Of a stretch of 64,000 nucleotides of DNA, positions 23,240 to 33,500 are shown one piece after another. Where the stretch lies: assembly GCA_032718865.1 (NCBI GenBank), contig JALUTQ010000038.1:806001-870000 (forward strand), read 5' to 3'. The notes beneath the pieces are model-generated. The model was not told the DNA's origin. It was given only the letters and a program-made list of their open reading frames with translations, and made no database searches. Origin of the DNA: Tilletia caries. Lineage: Eukaryota > Basidiomycota > Exobasidiomycetes > Tilletiales > Tilletiaceae. The first letter of the stretch is position 1, and each line of letters begins with the position of its first letter. Made by a program: the position numbers and the translations under genes.

Positions 23240-23830
23240 TTTGTCAATCCTCCGAATAGGTACAGCTATTGGGCAAGATTGGGATTTGTCAATACCTTAA
23301 GGGTATTGTCGTACCTATTGCAGGTTCAGGGATTTTGGACCTATTTTTAGCGCAGAAGACCACCAGACGAGTCTCACCTCACCCGTGTTTGGAGTATCTT
23401 CGACGCGACGACGCGTCAAGTCACGTGCTCAGTCCTGACCTTACAGATGCTCGGGCCCAAACGCGGCAGGATCACCGCGGGCATAGGCCCATTGAATTAC
23501 GCTTGCCTGATATACTCTCCTCGCGGAATGGCAGGGCGGGGGGTGGTGCACTCATCGTGTGGCCACGCTCCCAGCGTCAGCATCCTCCGCGAGCCGGGGC
23601 AGGTGTCCAGACGACCGCCACCCATCCAGATCGCCTCCAGAAAAGGGTAGCGGGTTGGGATTGAGACTCTGAAACTTTTTAGCGTCAAAACCAAGTTTCA
23701 ATTTAAAGGGATTGGGATTTTACAACAGCTTGTCAGGCGTATCTCTCATTGACAAGGCTATTGGACCCCCCCCAATAGCATAGCTGTTGTATAGCTATTG
23801 CTCTAAACAATCCTAACCCCCTTTCTCCTG
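23240..23830. repeat. Structured AT-rich segment with nested inverted repeats, possible non-autonomous element
   Basis: Both ends of this segment are AT-richer than the surroundings and fold strongly. On the left, AATAGGTAC (23255-23263) pairs with GTACCTATT (23311-23319) around an inner stem CAATACC/GGTATTG (23290-23308). On the right, ACAACAGCT (23722-23730) pairs with AGCTGTTGT (23782-23790) and encloses two further stems, TGTCA/TGACA (23731-23754) and GCTATTGG/CCAATAGC (23757-23779). The words ATTGGGATTT and AGCTATTG occur in both halves. Whether this is a MITE-like element or a non-coding RNA cannot be told from one copy. Confidence 0.45.
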
Positions 23831-23917
23831 TGATGCTCAAGCTATACGGTCCATTGCGAAGATGGCTTCAGTGATGGAGCCTGGCTATGTTCTCGAGCCG
23901 AAAAAGTCGATCCATCT

Positions 23918-24428
23918 CTAGCCAGACATGATCCATCCGGCCCGCAGCAAGGCGTGCCTCCGCCAGCAGTTGCCGGACGCGTTCCGCATCGGCAGGTGGC
24001 AGACGATCGAGTTAAAGGGCTCCTGCGCGCTCCGCCTCAAGCAGGTAGCGCTGCCAGTCGTGGAGATGGGACACTGTTCCGCAGACGCTCCAGACGAGGC
24101 ATCTTTGTTGTCAGATACATCTTCACGTGAGTGAAGAGTCGCGTTCCGGACATGCGAGAGCACTCACTGTATATGTGGCTCACAATATCGGATGGCTGTG
24201 CGACTGGGGGCCCTGCGCGTGCTACGGGCTGCACAGCACAAAGAAAGGTTCAGAAGCTTGATCGGAGGCACTCAAATCATCGGCCAGATCGATGAGGCCA
24301 CTCACACTTGGCGGCTGAGGTAGAGCCTGACAGGAAGAGCACACCGTTTCAGGAATAGGCACAGACCCGGAAGGGGTGGCGAGAAGGAGAGGAGAAAGGA
24401 TAGGCAGAAGGATGCAAGGATGAATCAT
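23918..24428 (-). CDS. Candidate small secreted Cys-containing protein (weak model)
   Basis: Exons 24306-24428, 24168-24228 and 23918-24120 join in phase to 128 residues. The N-terminus (MIHPCILLPILSPLLLATPS) has the shape of a signal peptide, and the remainder has about seven Cys residues. Nothing is recognised. Reasons for caution: the second intron is only 47 nt; the DNA of the last exon reads as a more helix-like sequence in another frame (YLLEAERAGAL, stop, LDRLPPADAERVRQLLAEAR), which suggests a decayed gene instead; and the surroundings are repeat-rich. Treat as a hypothesis. Confidence 0.22.
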
Positions 24429-24429
24429 T

Positions 24430-25522
24430 GTCAGATCAAGTTGACGAGCAGCTGGACATGCGCAGCGCGGCAAGGCTGTGGCGGTTTTCGTAAGGTGTGG
24501 TGGATATGAAGGGACCTTTCTCGAGGGTGTGGGCGGCATACATGCACTTTATACCCTTCCTTCCCAGCGTTGTGCCATAGCTCAGAGAGGGAAAAAAATC
24601 ACATCAGTCGCCTGCTTGACCGGAAGGGTCGGCCAACTCGCGAGCTTTCCATGATTCTGTGCCTGACCAAGCTTTTTTTCCGTTAGCGCTGTGGCTCCCG
24701 CGAAGACTCCCGAGGTATCTATTCTCGAGAATCGAGATGCTGACGAAGGGGGAGCAGGAAAAGCAGCGAGGGAAAAAGAAGATGTCAGCGTGGAAAAGGG
24801 TCAGATGATTATAAACATTACGCGCTCGCATCCGCGCCTGTGAATGTACACAGGCCGAGTCATCCCTCTGTGTCGCTGGTCCACATCCGCACCGAGCGAT
24901 CTGGAGGGCGAATAGAAGTCTGAAGCGATCTTGTCGGACGCGCGGTCCGGTTGCGTGAGATAGCCATACGCCACTTGAGGCAAGCCAAAGTCGGTGCGCA
25001 TAGCCCCCGCTGCCGCCGGTTTTGGCTCAGATTCCTGTTCTTGACGGAAGTACTCGTTGCCGGTTGCGCTTGCTGTTGCCGTCCACGGTCCAGGGAGGAT
25101 GATCTTTTTGGAGGGGCAAAGCTTTGAGACAGTCTGATAAATATAGGCCTTGCTGCCGTGGAGAACGAGAAGGCCTGTTCCTGGGAGTATCAAAGATGAA
25201 GCGATGAAGAGAAAGGAAGAGAGGGGCAAATGGGAGAGCACAAAGGGAGGGAAAAGAGGCGTGAGCTGCGCGCTGTGAGGGGATGACTTCTCGCCACCGC
25301 ATTTGTATGAAAAAGACGGCGTCCTTCTCCGCCAGCATACTCCCTCATGTCCAGTAAGTAGTTCGTCAATACCCTGCTCACCCAGAGCGTGCTGGTTCTC
25401 GTGTGCCACCTTTCCTGTCGAGGCGCGCGGTGAGATGAGACGCGTCGGTGAAGCTGAGACCGACGCGTGTCGTGTTTTTCCTGCTGGAAGCGGGCGGAGT
25501 TGAAATTGGTCAGGGGGAAAGG
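24430..25522. other. Intergenic, no supported gene
   Basis: About 1.1 kb upstream of TBP. A long minus-strand open frame crosses it (24801-26123) but runs straight through the TBP core promoter and first exon, and it contains no known motif. A shorter part with an acceptor-like site near 25190 (reading TGLLVLHGSKAYIYQTVSK) could be a last exon, but no upstream exon is convincing. Confidence 0.4.
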
Positions 25523-25530
25523 TATAAATA
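25523..25530 (+). promoter_or_regulatory. TATA box of the TBP gene
   Basis: TATAAATA followed by AGAGG lies about 330 bp upstream of the TBP ATG, leaving room for a long, pyrimidine-rich 5' UTR that may contain an intron. It is the clearest TATA element in the window. Confidence 0.6.
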
Positions 25531-25860
25531 GAGGCCCCCCATCCACACGACCACCACCCTCGCCCGCAGCCCGCCCCCCCCCCTCGCACATTCCACCTTC
25601 GCATCGACTGCGGAATAATCCAGGCTCGGTCGAAACGCTCACAACCCAGTTCGCAATCAAGCCCATCTCCCCTCGTTAAATCATCGTGTTGCCCAGTGTC
25701 TCTCCTCTGTTTGTTCTCGCAAAGGCAACAACAGTGGGTATCCCAACCATGCCTCCGCCTAACTTCTGATCGCATCGTTGACCCACCTCTAGTCCCTTTC
25801 CCCACCTCCAGAGCGTAGATCTCGATCGCTTCGTCTCCGCGACTGCACTCTACACTCAAC

Positions 25861-26718
25861 ATGATGAACACGGGTCGAGGTGGTGCTGTGGCTCTTCCGA
25901 CCTCACCCTCGGCAGCATCGAAGGGAAAGGAGAGGGAAGGTGCGGCGGCTGCTTCGACTGGTTCGACAACAGCCCCGACCCCTCTGCCTGAGACCCCTGC
26001 ACACGGCATCGTGCCAACGCTACAGTCAGTCTGCTCGCGGGCGATCCATCCTACCAATGCAGGTTGATGGTACTGACATGTCTCTTCTCCTCTCCCTTCC
26101 CTCCCACAGAAATATCGTCGCAACAGTCAACCTCGACGTCCGACTGGATCTCAAGACGATTGCGCTGCACGCACGCAATGCGGAGTACAACCCCAAGCGT
26201 TTTGCCGCTGTGATCATGCGCATTCGTGAGCCGAAGACGACGGCGCTGATCTTCGCCTCTGGCAAGATGGTTGTCACGGGTGCCAAGAGCGAGGACGACT
26301 CCCGGCTGGCTTCGCGGAAGTACGCCCGTATCATCCAGAAGGTTGGGTTCGAGGCCAAGTTCACCGAGTTCAAGATCCAGAACATCGTCGGATCGTGCGT
26401 ATCATTATGCCGTGTCGTTGCCTTCGCTTGTCTCCCTCCTCATTGCTGACCTTTGTTCCCTCGACTCTCCCCACGAAACACAGATGTGACGTCAAGTTCC
26501 CGATCCGACTGGAAGGTCTGGCATACTCGCACGGTGTCTTCTCCTCGTACGAACCCGAGCTGTTCCCCGGCCTGATCTACCGGATGGTCAAGCCCAAGGT
26601 CGTGCTGCTCATCTTTGTGTCCGGCAAGATCGTGCTCACAGGCGCGAAGGAGCGGGCGGAGATCTACGAGGCGTTTAATCGGATCTACCCGACGCTGTCC
26701 GAGTTCAGAAAGCCTTGA
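25861..26718 (+). CDS. TATA-box-binding protein
   Basis: Exons 25861-26024, 26110-26394 and 26484-26718 give 227 residues. A short variable N-terminus (Ala/Ser/Thr-rich, about 50 residues) precedes the two pseudo-repeats of the saddle. Repeat one runs from [20 protein letters not shown] through [20 protein letters not shown]. Repeat two runs from [20 protein letters not shown] through [19 protein letters not shown] to the end. The Phe pairs that kink DNA are in place. The protein nucleates TFIID, SL1 and TFIIIB. There is a second Met directly after the first; either could start. Confidence 0.97.
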
Positions 26719-27063
26719 GCTGCTGCTCGACCTTTCCCTCACAAGCTCGAGCTCGGGTTCGCATGATCGGCGAGCGACCTTCGACCTGCCTTTCTCTCCA
26801 TCATTCTTTCCTTTCTTTCATCCCCTTCACTTCACTTCACTACCCACTTAGGTTTTTACACGCACTTCACTACTCCCAGCTTCTTGACCCCATCTTGTAC
26901 CTTTAGAGCAATCGTCGCAAACCAATCTCAATCGAAAACATCATCATCATCATCTGTCAATTCCCTTTTGCCGCGTACCGCCCCTCAGTGGAGAGTGGAC
27001 CTTGCTCTTCCTGACCACCACGAGATACACAACCCCAACCCAGCGGTACGCCCCCCAAACACC

Positions 27064-28517
27064 ATGCCAGCCGTACACGCCCTAAGCGACCTCCAGCGCC
27101 GCGTCTCCAAGCAGTTCGACGCCGCCATCGCAGCGGGGGACGCCTTCTTCTACGAGTCCTCGCGCACGGTCGTTTCGGACAGCTCGACGGGGAGTAATCT
27201 TGAGTTTGTGGTTACGTGCGTGCCTGCGCTTGCGCAGAAGGCGAAGGAGGGGCGGGAGGAAGGGGGCGCGCAGGGGAATGGTAATGCGGACGGGGATGGG
27301 GATGGGGATGGGGATGGGGATGGGAAACGGACGGAGCAAAATAGGAAGGACGTCTTCGCGCCGCCTTACGTGCCCAACCTGCTCGTGAAGGAGCTGGACG
27401 ACTTCACGGTCCTGCTGAACAAGTTCGCCGTGCTGCCCAGACACTTCCTTCTCGTCACTCGCGGTGAGTGTTCCAACCAGCGTACATACGAGGGACCGGG
27501 GGGCCTGGCCGAACTTACAGTCTTTCCCCCATATGCTATGCCAGATTTCGTATCGCAGGAACTACCCCCCTCGCCACGCATGCTCGCGCTAGCCTACCGG
27601 ATCCTCCTCACCCAACCAGCCTCGCGCTCCTCGGAGCTGATGGCGTTCTACAACTGCGGTGTCCATTCCGGCGCTTCGCAGCCGCATCAGCATGTCCAGT
27701 TTATTGCGGTTGGGAAGGGGACGTCGAAGAGCGGTGGTGCTGGAGAGGACGGGGAGGAGGAAGGGGATGATGGGGAGGAGGAACGGCACAATATCCCTAT
27801 TGAGGGGCTGTTAGATCGGATCGAGCAGGACGGGAAGGAAGATGGTACGTTCTGTTTCCCCTCCGAGAAGGCTCGCAACCTGCGAAAACCATGCACGGGG
27901 TATCCTCACGCCCTTTTTCTCTTGTGGGATCTTCACAGAACACGTACACGCCCTCCCCGTCCCATGGCAGCACTTCGTCCGCCTCATCAACCCCCCCAGA
28001 GTCCCCACCTCCCCCTCGACGCCCAAAGAGACCCAAGAAACCAAACTAGCCAGCCTGGAGAGCTACATGGCCTCCCGCCTGATGTCCCTCATCGACGCCC
28101 AGTTCCAATCGCGACGGGTGCATGCGATGGCGCCCGGTGGGTCCTTGGAAGGGGGGAAACCGAGCTTCAATCTGTTGCTTTCGAGGAGGGCGTTTCATTT
28201 GGTTCCGAGGGGGAAGGGGGAGGTGAGGGTTCCGTTGAAGGCGGGTGGGGAGACGGAGGTTAGCGTGAATGCGTTAGGTGAGTTTGGGTCCTATCCTTTT
28301 ACACTCCCGTCATCCTGTGCCAATTTGGACAGTTGGGTCGGGGCATGAGTTCTGAATTCCCCCTCTTCTCCCTTTGTCGTCAGGATATGCGGGCTTGCTA
28401 CTTGCTCGTTCGGAGGAGGAAGTCGAGGCGATTCGAGACGTGGAAGGAGGCATTATCGGTATCCTTGGCCAGGCTGGCCGTGAGCCGGTGCCTGATAATA
28501 GTTGGGACAACGCATGA
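27064..28517 (+). CDS. Diadenosine tetraphosphate phosphorylase (ATP adenylyltransferase, Apa1/Apa2 type)
   Basis: Exons 27064-27463, 27545-27844, 27939-28277 and 28384-28517 give 390 residues. Family blocks: FAVLPRHFLLVTR, FYNCGVHSGASQPHQHVQFI with the catalytic His-x-His-x (HQHV) motif, PWQHFVRL, SFNLLLSRRAFHLVPR, and the C-terminal SVNALGYAGLLLARSEEEV. The enzyme cleaves Ap4A with phosphate to ATP plus ADP. It differs from yeast Apa1 by two low-complexity inserts, an Asp-Gly repeat (27292-27324) and an acidic Gly/Glu stretch after the His motif. The ATG at 27064 was chosen over upstream frame extension because conservation begins right after it (LSDLQRRVSKQFDAA). The 5' UTR follows TBP by about 345 bp. 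Confidence 0.92.
27292..27324 (+). repeat. GGGGAT hexamer array in the Ap4A phosphorylase gene
   Basis: Five to six tandem 6-bp copies encoding Asp-Gly repeats in a surface insert. Confidence 0.9.
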
Positions 28518-28639
28518 AAGCGACTTCAATGGGATCACTCATCCTTCATCAGAATAACTTCACTGTGGAAGATAAGTAGAAGTTGCTTTTTGCGAAGGGC
28601 TAGAAGTACAGGTTTTCGGACGGTGTGTTGTGGCGTCGC

Positions 28640-29793
28640 TCATCGGAAGATGACTTGAATGGCTGCGAAGGGGGAACGAGGGTTAGTACGAAGAGGGTCT
28701 TCAGGGGTTTAGAGAGATTGTACGTACTGTATGTTTTGCTATCTGGGCTCCAGTGCGACCACGTCGGAGGCTCATCAATCACCCTGCCCGGCGCAATGGA
28801 TCCGCGAATCGCAGCGGCAGTCCCATTGTCCGGCAGCGCGACCCCGTCCTTGCGCTCGACCATCCTCGACGGGATCTTGAAAGCGATGGTCTCGTACGGC
28901 TCTGCGGCGACGACGAGGTACTGGTATGCTCTGCTCTGGGGTTCCACGGTTTGCTCGAAGGAGGACATGAAGCGGTGCAGTGGTTTCACGTTGGGTGCGA
29001 TGAGGGGCAGTTGGACTTGGAAGAGGAGGCCTTGACGGCCGCCTGGGCCGGAGACGGCGCCGTGTGTGTGTGTTTGTTCGGTTTCTTCCATATCCGCATC
29101 CGCATCGGCATCCGCATCGAGATCTATAGCCGCATCCTCCGTCCCGCCGCCCTCCTTCGCGGCCTTAGCAACCGCCGCGGCATCCTCCTTATCCGCCAGC
29201 CGCTTACTAGCCTCGATGGCTTCCTCCGGAAGGAGCGGTTCCCGAATCTTGGTGACATTATACCCCGGTCTTCCGATCTTGTTGAACCGCTTCTTTGGCT
29301 TTTCAGGGATTGCGTTTGCGCCTGTGATCATGAGGGTGCCCTTGTAGCCGATGGCGCCGAAGCCGGGCCCGCCTACGCCGCGCGCGGCATCTTTTGCCTC
29401 CTTCGCTGCGCGGCGTGCGAGGTTGGTCTGGTGCTTCTTGCCCTGGGTGTGGGCTAGGTAGGAGCCCTCGTTTGTGTGGAGGGTTAGGCAGAGGCGGCAT
29501 TCGAGGGAGCCGAGATGGTTGCGAAGGATGTATCTGGGTGTGGAGTGGGAAGTGTCAGTAAACAAGATGCTGGTTCGCGCATGGGAGTCAGTACACTCAC
29601 GGATCCTTTGCGAGGTCTATTGTCTCGAGGGCGAGGCGGCGGAGACGCTCCCTGCGATCGACATTGGCCTCGGATGCGCCTGCGACACCGGCGCCCTTGT
29701 TACCTGCGCGATTTTGGTAGTCTGCGGGAGAGGCAGAGCACCACGATTGTCAGTGCAATATTCAAGCGCGGAAGACAAGAGGGACTCACCCAT
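28640..29793 (-). CDS. Splicing factor 3A subunit 2 (SF3a66/Prp11)
   Basis: Exons 29790-29793, 29601-29721, 28728-29533 and 28640-28662 give 317 residues. The first coding exon is only four bases (ATG plus one G); the joined N-terminus (MDYQNRAG, GVAGASEAN, RRERLRRLALETIDLAKDP) matches the family almost residue for residue. The matrin-type C2H2 zinc finger is at YILRNHLGSLECRLCLTLHT through HTQGKKHQTNLARRAAKEAK. After an Asp-Ala repeat comes the conserved second half (LLFQVQLPLI, FMSSFEQ, YQYLVVAAEPYETIAFKIPS, THWSPDSKTY-type end TYTIQVIFR). A small final exon replaces the read-through tail and restores the family C-terminus. It is part of the U2 snRNP-associated SF3A complex. Confidence 0.92.
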
Positions 29794-30222
29794 TGCTCAG
29801 AGCCTGGGAAGACTGGTTGATGCTGGGCACTGGGCAGAGCTGCGAAGTGCGAAGTGCGAAGTGCGAAGGTGGTGATGGATTGGGTCACGTGACTGGGCGG
29901 GAAAAGGATGACTCGGTGCCTGTTCGGTCCGCCTCGCTGCTGGCTGGGTCCTGATTATTCTGGAACGAGTCAGTCATCATCAGTCAGTGCGAGCTTCACT
30001 CACTCACTCGCTCGCTCTCGATCCTTCCAGACGTCTGCTCTCCCTCCCAGCGCGACCCGCAGATACTCGTACATAAAGGGGTTTCGTCAGAGGTGTGCAT
30101 TCATACATGTTCTTCATTTTGGTCATTGAAATGTGCAGTTTTGACCGCTCCAAATGAAGACCCCGTGCGCGACCCTTCACCGAGTGTCAAGAAAATAAGA
30201 AGGAGAATGAATTGAAATGAGG

Positions 30223-30297
30223 TGTGCCAGAATGTACGAGTACATGGACCAAAACGCGGCCTCGAAGCGCGTTTTGGCTCACGAACATTCTGGCACA
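30223..30297. promoter_or_regulatory. Nested perfect inverted repeat with heat-shock-like elements
   Basis: An outer 13-bp pair, TGTGCCAGAATGT (30223-30235) and ACATTCTGGCACA (30285-30297), encloses an inner 10-bp pair, CCAAAACGCG (30249-30258) and CGCGTTTTGG (30268-30277). The outer arms carry GAA-nn-TTC type units (GAACATTC), and a third related copy, GAGCCAGAATGTTCGAG, follows at about 30358-30374. GAA/TTC alternation is the binding pattern of heat-shock factor. The stem-loop arrangement itself is seen directly; binding is inference. Confidence 0.6.
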
Positions 30298-30401
30298 TCG
30301 CTCATTGAGGAATCACCGAAACGCCGGATGCTCGAGCAAAGTTTCGAGCAGCGAAATGAGCCAGAATGTTCGAGCACGCATGCACACCGCACTGACGAAA
30401 C

Positions 30402-30410
30402 CCCCTATAA
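30402..30410 (+). promoter_or_regulatory. CCCCT and TATAA elements upstream of the trehalose phosphatase gene
   Basis: CCCCTATAA combines a stress-response-element core (CCCCT) with a TATA-like box 180 bp before the ATG; AGGGG, the reverse orientation of the same core, lies near 30077. Stress induction is typical of trehalose genes in fungi. Confidence 0.45.
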
Positions 30411-30589
30411 GAGCGAGACTCGCAGGCCCCGGCCCTGAGCGCTGACTCACACTCGATATCTCTAATCTCCCCGCGATCAAGCATCAAGCTTTCTCTCAGC
30501 CAAGCCCGTCATCGGCCGATCGACTGCCCAACAAGAACGAAGCCACACACACTGCAATACGATACGCATAAGAAGAAGCGGACGCAAGC

Positions 30590-33500
30590 ATGACTCCGCC
30601 TGCAAAAGCGAACAACGCTCCCGCTCCCGCTCCCGCTCCCGCTCCCGCAGCAGCAGGAAGCAGCGCTGCTCCCGTCGGCACCCTGCCCAGCCTCTCCCGT
30701 CCAGCGATCATGTTCGAACCCTCCTTCGCCGGATCAGTCCTCGAGGCTGCCGGCTCGCTCACCGTTCCGCCGTGCGATCCCAACGCAGTCGCACACGGCA
30801 TCGGCGGCGACGGCAAGGGCACAGCAGCCACCGGAGACCTCGGCTCACACACCTCCTTCCTCACCCTCGCACAGCTCAGGAGCGCAATCTCCTCCCTCAC
30901 AGAAGACTACAACGCAAAGCATCCCCACGCAGAACTCAGCGGTCGCATCATTCACGTCTCCCACTTCCTCCCCTTCCATGTCCGCTTCGAAGACGCTCAG
31001 GAACGCATCTATCCCACGCAACCCCCGCAGCAGCAGCAGCAGCAGCAGCAGCAACCGAAAGGCGCCAGCGATAGCGCAGTGGCTGGAGATGCCGAGGAAG
31101 CCACTGTACAAGGCACCGCTGCTCCACACCACCACCATCATCACAGGCGATGGGCACTCTCCCCCCGTCGCGGACACACTGCCCTCAACGCCGGCATTCG
31201 CTCCCTCACCGAGGCACACAAGCAGGTCTTCGTCGGCTGGCCGGGCGACTTACCCACCTGCCCACCCCCGCAAGACTCCGACGTGCCCGAGCAGCAGCAC
31301 GCCGAGGAAACCACAGCAGGTCCCTCTCAGCACCCGGACTGCAGGCCATCCGAGCTGGACTCCGATCGAGCTCAGATTGAGGATCTCCTGAGCGAGTTGG
31401 AGGCTCCACCTGTTCAGAAGTCCGCTCAGCAAAACGAGCAGGACGGCCAACATCCCACGTCGACCATAGACGATGCTGCCCGTGGCATCAAGTATGTGCC
31501 TGTCTGGATGGACTACAATGTCGCACATGGACACTACGAGGGATACTGCAAGCAAAGTGAGTCTCTCCCTTCCGCACCTTCCATGCGCACATATCCGCAT
31601 GCTCGTCTGACGTCGCTGGCCTCCACCACGCCTCTTAGCACTCTGGCCGCTCTTCCACTACCTCCTCTGGCAAGACGTACCCCAACCAATGTTCTCCAGT
31701 CTCAAGTCAAGACAAAGCAAGCCGGCAAGAGCGACTCACCCCGCCGACCAGGACGACAAGCCCAAGCCCAACGACCACGCTTCCTCCACCTCAGCCCGAA
31801 CTTCGTCTACCAATGCCCATCTTCAACAGAGCCACGCAGACGAGCCTTGCAACGAACACACACACGTGCACGAGGCAGGCCAAGAGCGCGATCGCATGCC
31901 GACAGAAGAAGGAGGAGGAGGAGGAGGAGGAGGAGGAGCTAACGAGCTCGCGCCCGAACTCGTCTGTCGGGACCCACCCAATTCGACATGGGCCTACTAC
32001 CACGCGGCCAATCTGGCCTTCGCCCGTCGGATTGCGGAGCAGTACCAGCCCGGGGATATGGTCTGGATTCACGATTACCACTTGTTGCTCGTGCCTCTTA
32101 TGCTTCGCAAGCTGATTCCGGACGCGCCAATTGGGTTGTTTGTGCATGCGCCGTTCCCGAGTAGCGAGGTGTTTCGCTGTCTTCCCAGTGAGTTGTGCCT
32201 TTACTTCACAGCACACGGGCGCCATTTGAGATCTCCAGTAGCTCACCCTTTTCTCTCTCTGATACAACTCTGCAGAGCGTCGAGAGATCATCGAAGGCAT
32301 GCTGGGAAGCGACCTTGCCTGCTTCCAAGCCTTCTCCTACTCTCGCCACTTCCTCAGCTCCTGCATCCGAGTCTGCGGCTTCGAAGCATCGTCCAACACC
32401 GTGGAGTCACCCTCCGGCCACACAACCTCCATCCAATACAACCCCATCGGCATCGACGCCGACCGGGTCCGACGGGACGCCTCCGCCCCGGGCGTCCAGC
32501 CCAAGATCGCTGCGATCCGGGAGATGTACAGGGGCAAGAAGATCATCATTGGGCGGGATAAGCTGGACGTCGTGCGCGGTGTGACGCAGAAGCTGCAGGC
32601 TTTCTACAAGCTGCTCGCTGATTTCCCCGAGTGGCGCGGGAACGTCATTCTTATCCAGGTCACGGCGCCCTCGTCGAATGAGTCGCGGAGCTTGGAGCGG
32701 AGGGTTAGCGAGCTTGTTAGTCAGATCAATGGCGAGTTTGGGAGTTTGAGTTTCACGCCGGTGCATCATTACCATCAGGTGATCGAGCGGGAGGAGTACT
32801 TTGCGCTCTTGGCGGTTGCGGATTTGGCTTTGATCACGAGTGTGCGGGATGGCATGAACACTACCAGCCTTGAGGTGAGTTCTCTTTTCCCGCCTCTGGC
32901 TTCGGAATTGTATGCTCATCTCTCCTGCATCGTACAGTATGTGATAGCACAAGAAGCTCGCTTCCAGGCGGAGACGGCGGCTGCAGCTGCGGCAGCCTAT
33001 GGCGAGGCCTCCGACAGCCATTTCACTCCCGACCCGGACTACACCGGACCGAGCCCGCTCATCCTGTCCGAGTTCACGGGAACAGCAGGACGGATGCGCG
33101 AGGCGATCCAGGTCAACCCTTGGAACACGTCCGGTGTCGCCAAAGCGATCGACTTCGGCCTGCGGCTGGACCCGGCTCAGAAGAGGGAGCGTCATGCGAG
33201 GCTGTACACCCAAGTTACCAGCCATACCTCTCACACGTGGGCGGCACAGCTTGTGAAGCAGTTGCTGGTGCGGTTGGAGAGTGGGCAGGCTGCGCACTTC
33301 ACTCCGCCGCTCGAGCGGAGGAGGCTTATAGATGCGTACATATCTGCGCGCAAGAGGCTCCTGTTGCTCGACTACGACGGCACACTTACGCCCATCGTCA
33401 AGGATCCTGAGGCTGCGCTGCCGTCGAAGGAGCTCCTTGCGGCGCTGCACACGCTCACGGAGGATCCGCGGAATGTGATCTTCATCATCTCGGGTCGGGA

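Larger units (their letters stand above)
29794..30589. promoter_or_regulatory. Divergent promoter region between SF3A2 and the trehalose phosphatase gene
   Basis: About 800 bp. The half nearest the trehalose gene carries the inverted repeat and the heat-shock-like and stress-like motifs described separately. The remainder shows a three-copy GCGAAGTGCGAAGT run (29846-29872) next to SF3A2. Confidence 0.5.

Noticed and set aside
24801..26123. 440-codon minus-strand open frame
   Set aside because: Runs through the TBP promoter, 5' UTR and first exon; no conserved block, GC-driven.
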